Numbered from the stretch's first letter, positions 1 through 9,336 are shown. The stretch is DNA of 64,000 bases from an uncultured Lachnospiraceae bacterium (GCA_945868435.1 CAMBLG010000005.1:84059-148058); one strand, 5' to 3'. Program-made: numbers and translations. Notes: generated by a model not told the origin, from the letters alone.

Positions 1-1
1 G

Positions 2-811
2 AAGACCGCAAAAATTACGATGGAAGCCTCTGCTATGAAAAAAGCGGTTGAGATTGGTTCAGGTGTTGTTTCATCTGAGGCTGGAAAGATTGATGCCGTT
101 AGAAATGCGGTTGAGCTTTCTTTGATCTCTTATGAAGGAAAACCAGCGGTACGTATTGTATCAACGAACTCCCTTGGGCACATCGGGGCGGGAGCGATTG
201 CTTCCGTTAAGGTGGCAACAGGCGTGGATGAGTGGCTGGACAAGAGAAGATATACGTTAAATTCCGTTTTCTGCAAGATCATTGCAGGGCTCGGGGATGG
301 GGAGATTGACATCATGCTTTTCCCTAAGCAGGTGCTTGTTCGCCATGGAGTGGACTTTTACATTGTAGTTCCGAATGCGGCAATTTATCCGGAGGCTGTA
401 AGTCGTGCACTGTACTCTCCGACAGAAGCTGCGTTTAGTGTTACAGTATCACAGAAGTCGCTAAACAGCGCAGTTGATATTGCAATGCTTGGGCGAACAG
501 AAACAGACGGAAAGAAGACAGCATTGTCTATCTCTAATGGTGTATTTACCGTTTCTTCGTTGATTGGAAGGAATACGGCAAAGGTTTCAGCAGATGAGGT
601 TAATGGAGAGATTGTTATTGGTGTTGACGGTATCTACTTAAAGCAGTGTGCCGCGCACCTGGGATCTTCTCTGACTCTGTATGGAACTGGTCCAAACGAT
701 CTTCTGTATCTTAAGACGGAAGAACCGGGTGTTGTATCCTTTATCTGCCCATGCAATTTGGATGAGCAGATAAAGGAGGAGGAAGATGCAGCAGATGAAT
801 CTGCATCTTAA
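2..811 (+). CDS. DNA polymerase III beta (sliding clamp)-like protein, 5' end outside window
   Basis: The frame is open to the left edge (codons precede the first ATG at 20), so only the C-terminal part, about 270 residues, is seen. The pattern resembles the last two domains of DnaN: a segment of type 'SLNSAVDIAMLG...ALSISNGVFTVSS' resembles the start of clamp domain 3, and 'LLYLKTEEPGVVSFICPC' sits where DnaN ends with its 'MPMR'-like strand. A clamp tethers DNA polymerase, ligase and repair factors to DNA. The element also encodes a Pol III delta (clamp-loader subunit) homologue at 37126, which supports the call. The C-terminal acidic tail (EEEDAADESAS) is additional. An unrelated clamp-fold protein remains possible. 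Confidence 0.6.
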   Translation, partial: KTAKITMEASAMKKAVEIGSGVVSSEAGKIDAVRNAVELSLISYEGKPAVRIVSTNSLGHIGAGAIASVKVATGVDEWLDKRRYTLNSVFCKIIAGLGDGEIDIMLFPKQVLVRHGVDFYIVVPNAAIYPEAVSRALYSPTEAAFSVTVSQKSLNSAVDIAMLGRTETDGKKTALSISNGVFTVSSLIGRNTAKVSADEVNGEIVIGVDGIYLKQCAAHLGSSLTLYGTGPNDLLYLKTEEPGVVSFICPCNLDEQIKEEEDAADESAS

Positions 812-820
812 TTGTAGTTT

Positions 821-849
821 GGGCGCCTGAATAGTTCAGGTGCCCTTTT
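821..849 (+). terminator. Rho-independent terminator after the clamp-like gene
   Basis: An 11-bp stem (GGGCGCCTGAA / TTCAGGTGCCC, one G-T pair) with a 3-nt loop is followed by TTTT. It closes the transcription unit of the clamp-like gene. Confidence 0.85.
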
Positions 850-930
850 AAAAATATATGAGAATTTTAAGGGCTTTAAGGGAGAATGTCATGTTTCGGA
901 CAATAAGTTTTAAAAAGTTGCCCGTTTTTC

Positions 931-961
931 TTGACAATTTGTTTATGGCTGTTACTAAAAT
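931..961 (+). promoter_or_regulatory. Conjugation-type promoter 1 (19-nt spacer)
   Basis: TTGACA (931-936), a 19-nt spacer (937-955) with a GG-C-T core, then TAAAAT (956-961). The spacer is 2 nt longer than the optimum and carries the motif shared with five other exact copies in the window (9236, 22125, 24868, 50346, 59937). It precedes the T4SS operon. Confidence 0.75.
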
Positions 962-1000
962 AAGCCCACAATGAATAATGACAAAGGAAGGAGAGCAAAT

Positions 1001-1465
1001 ATGACAGAGACTATGATGTGTAACATTGGATTAAAGGATAAGATTTTAGGTGGATTAACCAGGGCGAAAACAATCTGCTCGATTTTGGTGGGATTTACCG
1101 CGGTAGGCCTTTCGCCGATTTCTGTCCTTGCGGGAGATAGTTCAACGGAGAAATCGTCGCAGAATTCCGATGTTGGAGAGTTTGATTTCCTGAAGGAAGG
1201 AGCAGATGATAATGGTGCGTTCGATAAGGCAACAAAAGCAATTCAGGAAACCGGAAGAAGCGGGGTGAAGCTTTTGCAGGCAGTGGGCGCAATTAGTCTT
1301 ATTGTGGCGATAATTACGGTTGGCATCTGCTTTATGTTAAAGAAGGGTTCAAAACTTGAAGAAGGCAAGGAACGTATTGTGAATATTGTGATAGGCGGAG
1401 CATGTGTATTTGGTGTGTTTGGCATTGCTGCCATGATTGCTGGATTCGGCAAGTCTTTTGGCTAA
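1001..1465 (+). CDS. VirB2/pilin-like T4SS membrane protein
   Basis: A protein of 154 residues with a hydrophobic N-terminal segment (about residues 22-45) that looks like a signal sequence ending near 'VLAGDSS', a polar linker, and two hydrophobic helices near the C-terminus separated by 'KKGSKLEEGKERIV'. This two-helix hairpin is the organisation of VirB2/TrbC-type pilins and of small channel proteins in Gram-positive conjugation systems. The start at 1001 is preferred over the ATG at 971 because GGAAGGAG lies just upstream. It is the first gene of the transfer operon. The next gene repeats the helix-KKGSKLEE-helix unit, so the pair looks duplicated. Confidence 0.65.
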   Translation: MTETMMCNIGLKDKILGGLTRAKTICSILVGFTAVGLSPISVLAGDSSTEKSSQNSDVGEFDFLKEGADDNGAFDKATKAIQETGRSGVKLLQAVGAISLIVAIITVGICFMLKKGSKLEEGKERIVNIVIGGACVFGVFGIAAMIAGFGKSFG

Positions 1466-1500
1466 TTTGCTGTTCGCAGATGGAAGTAGGATGATTGTTT

Positions 1501-1848
1501 ATGTTGCGATTTGTGCAGAAAGTAGATATGGTGGTTTTCAACTTGTGTCTGAAAGACGGGATGAATATGGATCCGTTTTTTTACATCAAAAATAACGTTG
1601 TGTCTGATGAGAAAAACTTGCAGATGACTGCTGCCAGTGCATTTAAACTATTTCGTGCGGTTGGGATGATTGGGATTGTTGCAACTCTTTTAATCGTTGG
1701 AATCCAGTTTTTATATGCAAAAAAGGGGTCCAAACTGGAAGAAGTAAAATCCCGGCTTGTGATTGAAACCGTTATTGGGGGATTAATCTTTTCTTTCCTG
1801 TTCTGGCTGGAGCAGATTTTTTACATTGCAGGCAGGCTTGCTGGTTAA
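1501..1848 (+). CDS. Second pilin-like T4SS membrane protein, paralogue of the preceding gene
   Basis: About 115 residues with two hydrophobic helices near the C-terminus separated by 'KKGSKLEEVKSRLV', almost the same linker as in the upstream gene. That linker and the shared topology indicate an old tandem duplication, although no signal peptide is obvious here. The role is probably a pilin or channel subunit of the conjugative T4SS. The start is uncertain: 1501 has a weak GTAGGA ribosome site, and 1561 or 1567 are alternatives that would remove a poorly conserved-looking N-terminus. Confidence 0.6.
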   Translation: MLRFVQKVDMVVFNLCLKDGMNMDPFFYIKNNVVSDEKNLQMTAASAFKLFRAVGMIGIVATLLIVGIQFLYAKKGSKLEEVKSRLVIETVIGGLIFSFLFWLEQIFYIAGRLAG

Positions 1849-1880
1849 GTTTAGTTTAATTGAATGGAGGTATTACATAG

Positions 1881-2255
1881 ATGTCACTTCATCATGACAT
1901 TCCATCCGAGTTTACGGATGATGGACGCTGGTTTCATTTTTTTACAAAGAAAGGAATTATTTTCGTGGCTGTGGGACTTGTAATAATGTATGGACTGTAT
2001 AAAGTTACCGTGCCATTTGGATTTACTCTTGCGGGGGTAATTGTCGGGCTTGTGATTACAATTCTGCTTGGCTTTGTCTCCATGTTTCCTTCACCATCGG
2101 ATTATATTCATGGCAGTGGGATTACGATTGACGTTTTAATCCTGCGGCGGTTTATCCGATGGGCGAACCGCTGTATATACGTGAAAGGCTATGAGGCGGG
2201 GATTGACAAGTCTGCTCCTGCGAAAAGATTTGCTTTTTTAGCCAGGACAACTTGA
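1881..2255 (+). CDS. PrgI/VirB3-like T4SS membrane protein
   Basis: A 124-residue protein with a short cytoplasmic N-terminus ('HDIPSEFTDDGRWFHFFTKK'), two adjacent transmembrane helices (about residues 26-45 and 47-69) and a basic C-terminal tail. This size and topology, and the position just upstream of the VirB4 genes, are typical of PrgI/VirB3 proteins, which anchor VirB4 to the membrane channel. GGAGG lies before the ATG at 1881. The identification rests on topology and context more than on a diagnostic motif. Confidence 0.65.
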   Translation: MSLHHDIPSEFTDDGRWFHFFTKKGIIFVAVGLVIMYGLYKVTVPFGFTLAGVIVGLVITILLGFVSMFPSPSDYIHGSGITIDVLILRRFIRWANRCIYVKGYEAGIDKSAPAKRFAFLARTT

Positions 2256-2315
2256 GGATTTTTTATATTTTAGGGATGATTGGATGATAATTGGAAGGGT
2301 AGAGGATAGTAAAAG

Positions 2316-3605
2316 ATGCAGCAGTTAATGGACTTACTGACAAATATCATATACGGGGTTATGGTTGTGCTGATCCTGGGTGCAGTTATTGTCGGGATAC
2401 TGTACTGGAGGCGTAGTAAAGCAAGGGCTAAGATTAAGGAGGATACAACGGATTATTCCGGATTTAATCGTCATAATTCGACGAGTTTTGTTCCGTTTGA
2501 TGATATTAAGGATGACATGATTATCACAGATAACGGGACGCGATTTGTTGGAGTGATCAAATGTCAGGGGTTTGACTTGTACGACGAGGATTTGTCAACG
2601 CAGGCAGCAACATGCGGACGGTACATGGGATTTGTTAATACCATAACAAAGCCTATTACATATCGGCAGTTTTCAAAGCCGATTGATCTGGAAGACAAGG
2701 TTCTTATGTATAAGGATGCGTATGGGAAGGTGGAGTCGGAGCTCTATAATGTACAGGAAGATCTAAATGAAATTGCTGCAAATTTAAAGAAAAATCTGTC
2801 TGTCATGTCGGAAGAAGAGTCAGCTTTGTACCGTGAGCATTTACAGGAACTGGAAAAGAGACAGGAAGCACTCCGCTTCCGCGCTTTTCATTTACAAAGC
2901 CAGCTTCGTGTGGTGGAAATGTATTCCCAGTCGAAGGTACTGACGATTCCGGAAGAAACGTATGTGTTCGACTGGAAATATGATGAGTTGGATTTTGCTT
3001 CCGATATGACGGACGAAGAGATTGCCGAAAGGGCTAAGAGAGAGCTTTCAGCAACTGCCAGCGCAAAAATCCGAGCCCTCAGTAACTGCAATGTTCGTGC
3101 ATCGCGATGTGGAACAATGGGACTGATTGATCAGTGCAGGTGGTACTCATCTCCAATATCAGCAGCGAGATATAAGCTGCGAGATGTCATGAAGAGTTCG
3201 TACTTTGATGATATCGTAAGCTCAACGTCACTGCATGATCTCCGAGAAGCTGCTGTGCAGGAAGAAAAGGAAAAGAGTGATCTTGAATTTTTGCGTGAGA
3301 TGAAAGAATCGGCAGAGGACATCGCGATGCGGGCCATTCATTCCCTTGAGAATGTCTACTCAGAAGCGTCGCAAGAGGAAGCAAGGCTTGCGGCCGGCGG
3401 GAAACTCGATAAAAAGCAAAAACCGGTGAATGCGCCGGAGGTTAGAAAAAATATCGATAAAAGGGTAGATTATGCTGATGGGGAAGGGGGTTTGCCTGAT
3501 AAGGGGAATATTCCTGGTAATAGTGAGGTGACTGGCGAGGTTCAGCATCCTACGGGAGATGATATGGGAAAATATCTGGATGAAATTATTGTTGAGGAGG
3601 CGTAA
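2316..3605 (+). CDS. Membrane-anchored protein resembling a detached VirB4 N-terminal domain
   Basis: A 429-residue protein with one N-terminal transmembrane helix (about residues 9-30). A globular region follows whose start ('SFVPFDDIKDDMIITDNG') has the look of the N-terminal domain of VirB4/TraC ATPases, which normally begins with a 'DGI' strand and an 'FxxxxR...Q' region. A charged helical middle (about 130-210) and a disordered Lys/Gly-rich tail (about 350-429) complete it. It has no Walker motif. It sits directly upstream of VirB4 with a 3-nt gap, so the two are co-translated. I infer a membrane-tethered partner of VirB4. The alternative is an unrelated coiled-coil T4SS protein. Confidence 0.5.
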   Translation: MQQLMDLLTNIIYGVMVVLILGAVIVGILYWRRSKARAKIKEDTTDYSGFNRHNSTSFVPFDDIKDDMIITDNGTRFVGVIKCQGFDLYDEDLSTQAATCGRYMGFVNTITKPITYRQFSKPIDLEDKVLMYKDAYGKVESELYNVQEDLNEIAANLKKNLSVMSEEESALYREHLQELEKRQEALRFRAFHLQSQLRVVEMYSQSKVLTIPEETYVFDWKYDELDFASDMTDEEIAERAKRELSATASAKIRALSNCNVRASRCGTMGLIDQCRWYSSPISAARYKLRDVMKSSYFDDIVSSTSLHDLREAAVQEEKEKSDLEFLREMKESAEDIAMRAIHSLENVYSEASQEEARLAAGGKLDKKQKPVNAPEVRKNIDKRVDYADGEGGLPDKGNIPGNSEVTGEVQHPTGDDMGKYLDEIIVEEA

Positions 3606-3608
3606 AAG

Positions 3609-5891
3609 GTGGCGAAAACAAAAGCTTTGAAGGAAAAACCGGTTAAAAGCAAAAAAGGTAAGAAAGTGGAAAAAGATAACGTGCGCAATAAACGTGCGCA
3701 GAGTAGCGATACCAGTGATATTGTTTTTGCGGACGGAGCTGTCCATGATGAGGAGGAGATGGATCTATTTTATTCGTCCAGAAAGACTGTTAAGGAATTG
3801 GTCTCTGTACTAGGAGCGAACCCTAATCCGCTTGACCATATGATAGTAGAAGAGAATGGTGCGCGGCTGTATACCATGTGCTTTTATATTGATAAGTTGC
3901 CCAGGCATTCTGATTTTGCAAGGACTTATGCCCCTCTTTTTAATTTCCCGAATGTGACTAGCTGCGTGTTTATTGATCCCCAGACGGCAGGAAAGTCTTC
4001 AAAACAGTTGGACCGGCGAATCGTATTGCTTGATTCGGAATGTATAGCAGCAGAGAAAGATCAGGATAGAAACCGGTACCGAAAAGTGTCCGCTAAGATG
4101 CAGGATGCGGAAGCGTATGCAAGGGATGTGGAGAGCGGTGGTAATCAGCTGTATGAAGTGCAGTTCTTGTTTATTCTTCAGGCTGAAAGTCTGGAGCTTT
4201 TGCAGAGAAAATCCAGTGATTTTCATATGGCGGCAAGAGAGAAGGGAATTGAGCTTTGTGCAACCTATTCGGTGCACCCGGAAGCGTTTCTGAGCGGCTA
4301 CCCGACAAACCGCGTAATTAAGGCGAAACACGGGCTTCTTAAGAGCACGCCAATTAAGACGCACGTGCTTGACAAGTATGCGCTGTTGGATATTTTCAAC
4401 CACACAAGAAGCTATTTTTCGCATAAAAACGGGATTTTTGCCGGACATGTCATGTCAACCGGACAGCCGATGTTTTATGACATGTATGATTCGTCTCATC
4501 TTGGCTACGGAATTATTTTTACGGGAAAGACAGGTACTGGTAAAAGTGCATGTATAAAGATGTGGGGCAGCAGGTATATTGATTTTGATACAAAGATTCG
4601 TTCTATAGATTTTGAAACACGTGGACCCCGCGGAGAATATTCCATTATGGCCACGGCTTTGGGTGGCGTCAGTTTTCAGATCAAGGCAGATTCAGATGTG
4701 GTCTTAAATCTGTTTGATGTGGATGTTACGGATGAGTATGATGAGATATCAGGTACGGAATACCAGGTTTTTGATCTTGCGTCCAAAAAAGTCGCTCTTC
4801 TTCAATTGTTCATGGTTATGATCAAAGATGGCAGGGAGATTGATAGTTTTTCGGATGAAAAGTTTATCCGGCGTATTGTAGCTGATGCCATTACAGACTG
4901 TTTCGATGAGCGTGGAATCAAGCACGGGGATATTGACAGTCTTTACGAGCAGGGAAGTGTGTTTGTGGGAGGAAAGCTCGGTTCGGGGCGGGTAAAGAAA
5001 AAACTTCCAACCATTACGGACTTCTATAAACGGATTCTTCAAAAGGAGCGTGCGAATAAAAACAAGTTCTATGAAAAGCCGTATCGGCTTATTGTGGATG
5101 GGATGAAGGATTCTGTCAGGGAATTGTATTATTGTCCCTCTTGCCTGAAGTTTTATACGCGGGAAGAGTATTTGAAAATGCAGAAGATGCAGCAGAGTGC
5201 CGTATGCGATTGTATCTCGTGTCAGTCCGGGCAGATAAAGGAGATTCATGGAGAGCGCGCTTATTTTGACGGTCAGACCACTGTTCAGGTGTCCAGAGAA
5301 TGTCCGCATATTAATTACGACATTTCGCAGCTGCCTGAGCGTGAGAGACCGACAGCCATGCTGATCTGTATGGATCATATGCAGGAAAATCATATCAAAA
5401 AGAATTCTGCTGATCCGCGGAAGTCGAAAAAAATGATCGCTTTGGTAGATGAGCTTCATCGTTCGTTCCAATATCCCGAAGCACGTAAATTTATTGAGGA
5501 TGCGTTCCGTACATATCGTCACCATCATGTTTCTCCATGGGTTGCGACACAGGCGCTTGCTGATTTTGACGGATATGAGGAAACAAAGGCAATTGTTAAG
5601 AATGCAACCACAATTGTACTGTTAAAGCAGGATATTCAGGATAGGGAGTTTCTTGCAAAGTCTACTCCTTTGACGGCAAGTCAGATAGAAAAGGTCTTCC
5701 AGCTTGGCGGAAATCTGGATGATGAAAATGACCAGAAGAATCGAAAAGGAGAGGTTTGCCTGATTGATAACCAGTCAAAGGTTGTATTTATGAAGGTGGA
5801 TTACCTGGAGGAATCAGAGGCGCTAGTTGTTGAGACTGACATGGACAAGATTCAGAAAATGTACAAAGGCGGAGGTGGCGCTTCTGCGTGA
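3609..5891 (+). CDS. virB4: VirB4/TraE-family T4SS ATPase
   Basis: A 760-residue ATPase with Walker A 'FTGKTGTGKSACIK' (about residue 303) and Walker B 'MIALVDELHRSF' (about residue 608). The late motif 'WVATQALADF' is the usual VirB4 'TQ' region. VirB4 powers pilus assembly and substrate movement through the conjugation channel. Unusual is a cysteine-rich insert between the Walker boxes (about residues 510-540: CPSC, CDC, CISC) that looks like a zinc-binding module. The N-terminus is Lys-rich and low complexity. The start is a GTG with GAGGAGG upstream; the preceding gene ends 3 nt earlier. Confidence 0.9.
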   Translation: MAKTKALKEKPVKSKKGKKVEKDNVRNKRAQSSDTSDIVFADGAVHDEEEMDLFYSSRKTVKELVSVLGANPNPLDHMIVEENGARLYTMCFYIDKLPRHSDFARTYAPLFNFPNVTSCVFIDPQTAGKSSKQLDRRIVLLDSECIAAEKDQDRNRYRKVSAKMQDAEAYARDVESGGNQLYEVQFLFILQAESLELLQRKSSDFHMAAREKGIELCATYSVHPEAFLSGYPTNRVIKAKHGLLKSTPIKTHVLDKYALLDIFNHTRSYFSHKNGIFAGHVMSTGQPMFYDMYDSSHLGYGIIFTGKTGTGKSACIKMWGSRYIDFDTKIRSIDFETRGPRGEYSIMATALGGVSFQIKADSDVVLNLFDVDVTDEYDEISGTEYQVFDLASKKVALLQLFMVMIKDGREIDSFSDEKFIRRIVADAITDCFDERGIKHGDIDSLYEQGSVFVGGKLGSGRVKKKLPTITDFYKRILQKERANKNKFYEKPYRLIVDGMKDSVRELYYCPSCLKFYTREEYLKMQKMQQSAVCDCISCQSGQIKEIHGERAYFDGQTTVQVSRECPHINYDISQLPERERPTAMLICMDHMQENHIKKNSADPRKSKKMIALVDELHRSFQYPEARKFIEDAFRTYRHHHVSPWVATQALADFDGYEETKAIVKNATTIVLLKQDIQDREFLAKSTPLTASQIEKVFQLGGNLDDENDQKNRKGEVCLIDNQSKVVFMKVDYLEESEALVVETDMDKIQKMYKGGGGASA

Positions 5892-5910
5892 CATTATGGA
5901 GGATAAACAA

Positions 5911-6159
5911 GTGGAAGAAGTAAAAACGCAAAGTGAGTTAAAGGAATATATGTCGGGTCTTTTAATTAAGATTGATCCGGATTTAAAGGATATAGAAATA
6001 GATCAGTTATTCCTTGTATATGAAAAGGATCAGAAATGGGAAGGAACGAAGATGGTGACTGGTGCGACCTATCAGGCGGTTGATGCCTTTGTTCGGACGC
6101 TTTATCTCTTATCTGAATTTGGGTGTCTGCTTGAGGTTAAGAGAAAAGGCATATGTTAG
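5911..6159 (+). CDS. Small soluble protein of the T4SS operon, unknown function
   Basis: Not recognised. About 82 residues, mixed charge, no membrane helix or signal, lying between virB4 and the VirB6-like gene. The GTG at 5911 has GGAGG eight bases upstream. The in-frame ATG at 5896 is an alternative that would add five residues and overlaps that ribosome site. Position suggests a T4SS accessory factor. Confidence 0.55.
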   Translation: MEEVKTQSELKEYMSGLLIKIDPDLKDIEIDQLFLVYEKDQKWEGTKMVTGATYQAVDAFVRTLYLLSEFGCLLEVKRKGIC

Positions 6160-6169
6160 GAGGGATATT

Positions 6170-8509
6170 GTGAACACGGTGTTTCGAACAGGGATAAAAA
6201 AACAATTGGCATTTCTTCTGGTGGCAGGATGGTTGTTTCTTCCTATATTAAATATGTCAGTTTCTGCACAAATTATTCCTCAAGTCAGTGCAACGCCGGA
6301 TGGCGGAAAGATTGATACGAACCCAGCCCTTGAACAAACAGAAACTAAGGAAGTTGGGACAGGGAGCGAAGGAAGCTGGACGGAAGAACTGGATGGGGAT
6401 ATCTACACTGGTAGTGGAAACGTAATCGAACTGGATTCCGGAGAAGAGGAAGAAGAAGAACCGGGTATTGTGGAAAGTCTTCTGATGAGCCTTTTCATAG
6501 GTATTGCCGATTGGGCCAACAAATTCTTTGAAAGCGTCGGAATGTCCCTGGATGCAATTATTATGGGGCGCGTCGGAGGACACGGGGTAAAACTGAATGG
6601 CTATACGGTATCATTGTTTACTTTCGAATTAAAGCCTGGAAATCCATATGGTATCGTGGCAGCGGCTGCATACAGCGCAATGAGGGGGATTATCTACATC
6701 GTTGTTGCAGTTATTGTTTTTGGGAAACTGTGTATGGCCGCATATGCGGGAGGTAAAGATAAGGCGATGATGAGTCTCAAGGATTCTGCCAGTTCCCTTG
6801 TGGTCTCGCTTGTTGCGTTATCGGTTATGCCGTATCTGGTAGATATTGCCATGTATATCCGGGATGTGATGATATATGCGATTGGGGTTAAATTGGGGCA
6901 GGATGTCATGGGACTTAACTTGTCAGAGTTAAGTATCATATCCATGTTTAGGGATATTGCGGAAAACAGTTTTATGAATGCCCTTATGTATTTTGGCACA
7001 ATTCTACTCACTCTTTGGTTTTCGCTTCAGTATGTGGGCGTTGCTATTACGGTTGTGGTGTATTTCTTTGCGTTTCCGTTTGTGTGCGTGAATCTTTTAT
7101 TTGACCGCAATGCTCTTTCGGAATGGTGTAAGAATATGCTTCATTGCATGCTGATCCCCGTGACGGATCTTATGCTTATGTTTATCCCACTGTCTTTTTC
7201 ACTTCTTGGGGATACGACTGTTGTAAATATTCTGCAGTTTATGGTGTGCAGTATGGTTATACCTGCAAGGACGGCTTTAAGAGTTGCAATGGGAATAAGG
7301 GCTAATCCAGGTATGGAACTTGCTGGACTGGCGACCATGATGGGTGCGATGCATCTGGCAGGTGGTGCGGTTCGAGGCACGGTTGGCATGTTGTCGAGAT
7401 TTGGACAGACCATCGGCAATGCGAAGAGAGATGCGCAGATGGGTAAGATGTATTCCGAAATGGACAGTGCGGATCAGGCCAAAATGAATGACTACGTGGA
7501 CATGTACAATCAGACCAATGGGTATGGGTTTGACCGCGTGAACGGTGAGAAAGTTGGACGAGAAAACGAAGTTCCGGGGATTGACAGCCTTTCAACCGGT
7601 ATCGCTGGTATGTCTAAGATGACAGGAATCCCTATTGGCTCGCTGGATAAAGAAGGCGCATTTAGTGATGACCCTGCTCATCTGCAGCCGGAGGTTGCAG
7701 GACCAGGAGGTATCGGTGGTGGGCGACTTGGCGGAACTGGCACAGGCGGTCAGTATGCGGATATTCTTGACAAGTATGCAAATGTAAATAATTTTGAGAA
7801 TCCTGAGTTTGCGAACATATCAAATTCTAGACGGGCTGAATTGTACAGGCAGAGAGCAAAACAGCAGTTTGTAAAGGGCGCCGGTGCCCTTGTCGGTGGT
7901 TTTGCTGGAATGGCTGGAGGGGCGGTTGCCGGAGCCGGAGCGGCGACGTTTTTTTCTCCTGCAGCAAAAATGTATGGGGCGTCCATGGGAATACAGGCAG
8001 GTGGTGCATTGGGAGAAGGTGTCGGCGGCGTAGCTGCAGGCGCAGCGTTAAATGCCGGAGGAGCTTTTGCGGGTGCTGTTAGCGGTTCTCTTTATAATAT
8101 GCAAATGCCGGAGGTTCAGGCTGCTGCGGCTGGTTATGTTATGGAGCAGATGGGGGCGCAGGCGCTTGGGTTAAAAGAGTATATCGGAACTGTGACAGAT
8201 CCCGGCAATGTAGACATGAGAGCGTTTATGGATCATACCTATGAGTCTATTCAGAGTGACACCAGGACATATAAGACCGCTGAGCAGAGACAGGAAGCGT
8301 GGAGGGATGCGTGTGTCCGGCATGCGATGAGTAGGACGGAGCCGTACATCAAATCCAATATCCATGTCAGCAACCCAGACATGGATCCGAATATTGTAAA
8401 GAAGTTGGAGGAAAATTCAAGGGGAATCGTCCAGCGTAGATATGAAAACCATTTTAGCGCAAAAAATATGGAGAACTTTGCTGATGGCAAGTATGTGTTT
8501 AGAGACTGA
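6170..8509 (+). CDS. VirB6/TrbL-like polytopic T4SS channel protein
   Basis: A 779-residue protein with a signal peptide ('LAFLLVAGWLFLPILNMSVS'), an acidic extracytoplasmic segment, and at least five to six hydrophobic helices between about residues 130 and 400. It continues with a long Gly/Ala-rich, amphipathic C-terminal region (about 430-779) that includes glycine-zipper-like runs. This is the organisation of VirB6/TrbL inner-membrane channel proteins of Gram-positive T4SSs. The GTG start at 6170 has AGGAGGG upstream. It is the last gene of the operon before a bidirectional terminator. Confidence 0.75.
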   Translation: MNTVFRTGIKKQLAFLLVAGWLFLPILNMSVSAQIIPQVSATPDGGKIDTNPALEQTETKEVGTGSEGSWTEELDGDIYTGSGNVIELDSGEEEEEEPGIVESLLMSLFIGIADWANKFFESVGMSLDAIIMGRVGGHGVKLNGYTVSLFTFELKPGNPYGIVAAAAYSAMRGIIYIVVAVIVFGKLCMAAYAGGKDKAMMSLKDSASSLVVSLVALSVMPYLVDIAMYIRDVMIYAIGVKLGQDVMGLNLSELSIISMFRDIAENSFMNALMYFGTILLTLWFSLQYVGVAITVVVYFFAFPFVCVNLLFDRNALSEWCKNMLHCMLIPVTDLMLMFIPLSFSLLGDTTVVNILQFMVCSMVIPARTALRVAMGIRANPGMELAGLATMMGAMHLAGGAVRGTVGMLSRFGQTIGNAKRDAQMGKMYSEMDSADQAKMNDYVDMYNQTNGYGFDRVNGEKVGRENEVPGIDSLSTGIAGMSKMTGIPIGSLDKEGAFSDDPAHLQPEVAGPGGIGGGRLGGTGTGGQYADILDKYANVNNFENPEFANISNSRRAELYRQRAKQQFVKGAGALVGGFAGMAGGAVAGAGAATFFSPAAKMYGASMGIQAGGALGEGVGGVAAGAALNAGGAFAGAVSGSLYNMQMPEVQAAAAGYVMEQMGAQALGLKEYIGTVTDPGNVDMRAFMDHTYESIQSDTRTYKTAEQRQEAWRDACVRHAMSRTEPYIKSNIHVSNPDMDPNIVKKLEENSRGIVQRRYENHFSAKNMENFADGKYVFRD

Positions 8510-8515
8510 TTAGTA

Positions 8516-8558
8516 AAAAGACCGCTGATTGATCAAGTATGTCAACCAGCGGTCTTTT
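8516..8558. terminator. Bidirectional terminator between convergent genes
   Basis: A perfect 12-bp inverted repeat (AAAAGACCGCTG / CAGCGGTCTTTT) separated by 19 nt gives a terminator with a T-tract on both strands. It serves the T4SS operon (+) and the convergent gene ending at 8557 (-). Confidence 0.85.
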
Positions 8559-9168
8559 ATTCGAATTTAAGGTATCCCGTGTCAAAGATTTTTTCCACTG
8601 GATGGCTTTTGGAAGCGTATCTGGCTCCAATGCGAATGGAGACAACGTGCCCAATCAAGTTTTCGGCTTCTTTTTGCGTAAGGAAGCTCACAGGGTCTGT
8701 TGTAAGTGAGCCGTATGGGTCTGCGACCATAAGTCTGGGACCGTGGGAAGTTGCGGTCACTGCTTCAATAACGGCAAGGTATGTTCGAAAGATGTAGTCT
8801 TTCGGGGTCGAGAACCAGGGACGGAATTTTTGCTCATGTTCTGCCATCTTGACTAGGCGAGGGGCAAGGATGGAGAGGGCATAATCGCATGCGATCATTC
8901 GGTGTGTGTAGAAAAATGTACCTTTCCAGCGTTCATAGTCCGGGGCTGATCCGTACAGGGTACATGTTTCTTCGTATTCTATATCGCCAGGAATCGGGTA
9001 GGGATTAGGACGACTTTGTGGCATGGCTTCTCCTGGGCTGGATGTCCATTGACTGTGTTCCCGGATTGCGTAGCATGTGATAAGTTGGTCTCTGTACTGT
9101 TCCAGCTTGTTTAGTTCTTTTCTTAATCTGGCAAGCTCCTGTTCCTGTTTTCTGCTGTTTTTACCCAT
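8557..9168 (-). CDS. Unknown protein with N-terminal coiled coil
   Basis: Not recognised. A 203-residue protein opening with a charged coiled coil ('QEQELARLRKELNKLEQY'), then a Pro/Tyr-rich segment and a C-terminal globular part rich in aromatic residues. No signal or membrane helix. The start is set at 9168, where GGAGG precedes an ATG (Met-Gly-Lys-Asn); the longer frame lacks a ribosome site. It is the only antisense gene inside the transfer region and is divergent from the CpaE-like gene, so it may be a small regulator, but no DNA-binding motif is evident. Confidence 0.65.
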   Translation of the reverse strand: MGKNSRKQEQELARLRKELNKLEQYRDQLITCYAIREHSQWTSSPGEAMPQSRPNPYPIPGDIEYEETCTLYGSAPDYERWKGTFFYTHRMIACDYALSILAPRLVKMAEHEQKFRPWFSTPKDYIFRTYLAVIEAVTATSHGPRLMVADPYGSLTTDPVSFLTQKEAENLIGHVVSIRIGARYASKSHPVEKIFDTGYLKFE

Positions 9169-9235
9169 AATTAATCCTCCGTAATAAAAGAATAACATGA
9201 GAATAAAATAATGTGAAGTTTTATGCATGGTTTTA

Positions 9236-9266
9236 TTGACTTTTTGTTGGGGTTTATGACTACAAT
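9236..9266 (+). promoter_or_regulatory. Conjugation-type promoter 2 (19-nt spacer)
   Basis: TTGACT (9236-9241), a 19-nt spacer ending GGGTTTATGAC, and TACAAT (9261-9266). It belongs to the shared promoter family and drives the CpaE/ParA-like gene at 9337. Confidence 0.75.
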
Positions 9267-9336
9267 ACAGAGCGTGAGAAGATGGTAGGGAATTAAATGG
9301 AAAAATATTGATTATAAGAGAAGGAGATAGCGGTAT

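Noticed and set aside
4749..5528. Long minus-strand frame (259 codons) inside virB4
   Set aside because: It lies wholly antisense to a gene with clear ATPase motifs, has no ribosome site and no recognisable domain; a shadow of codon bias.
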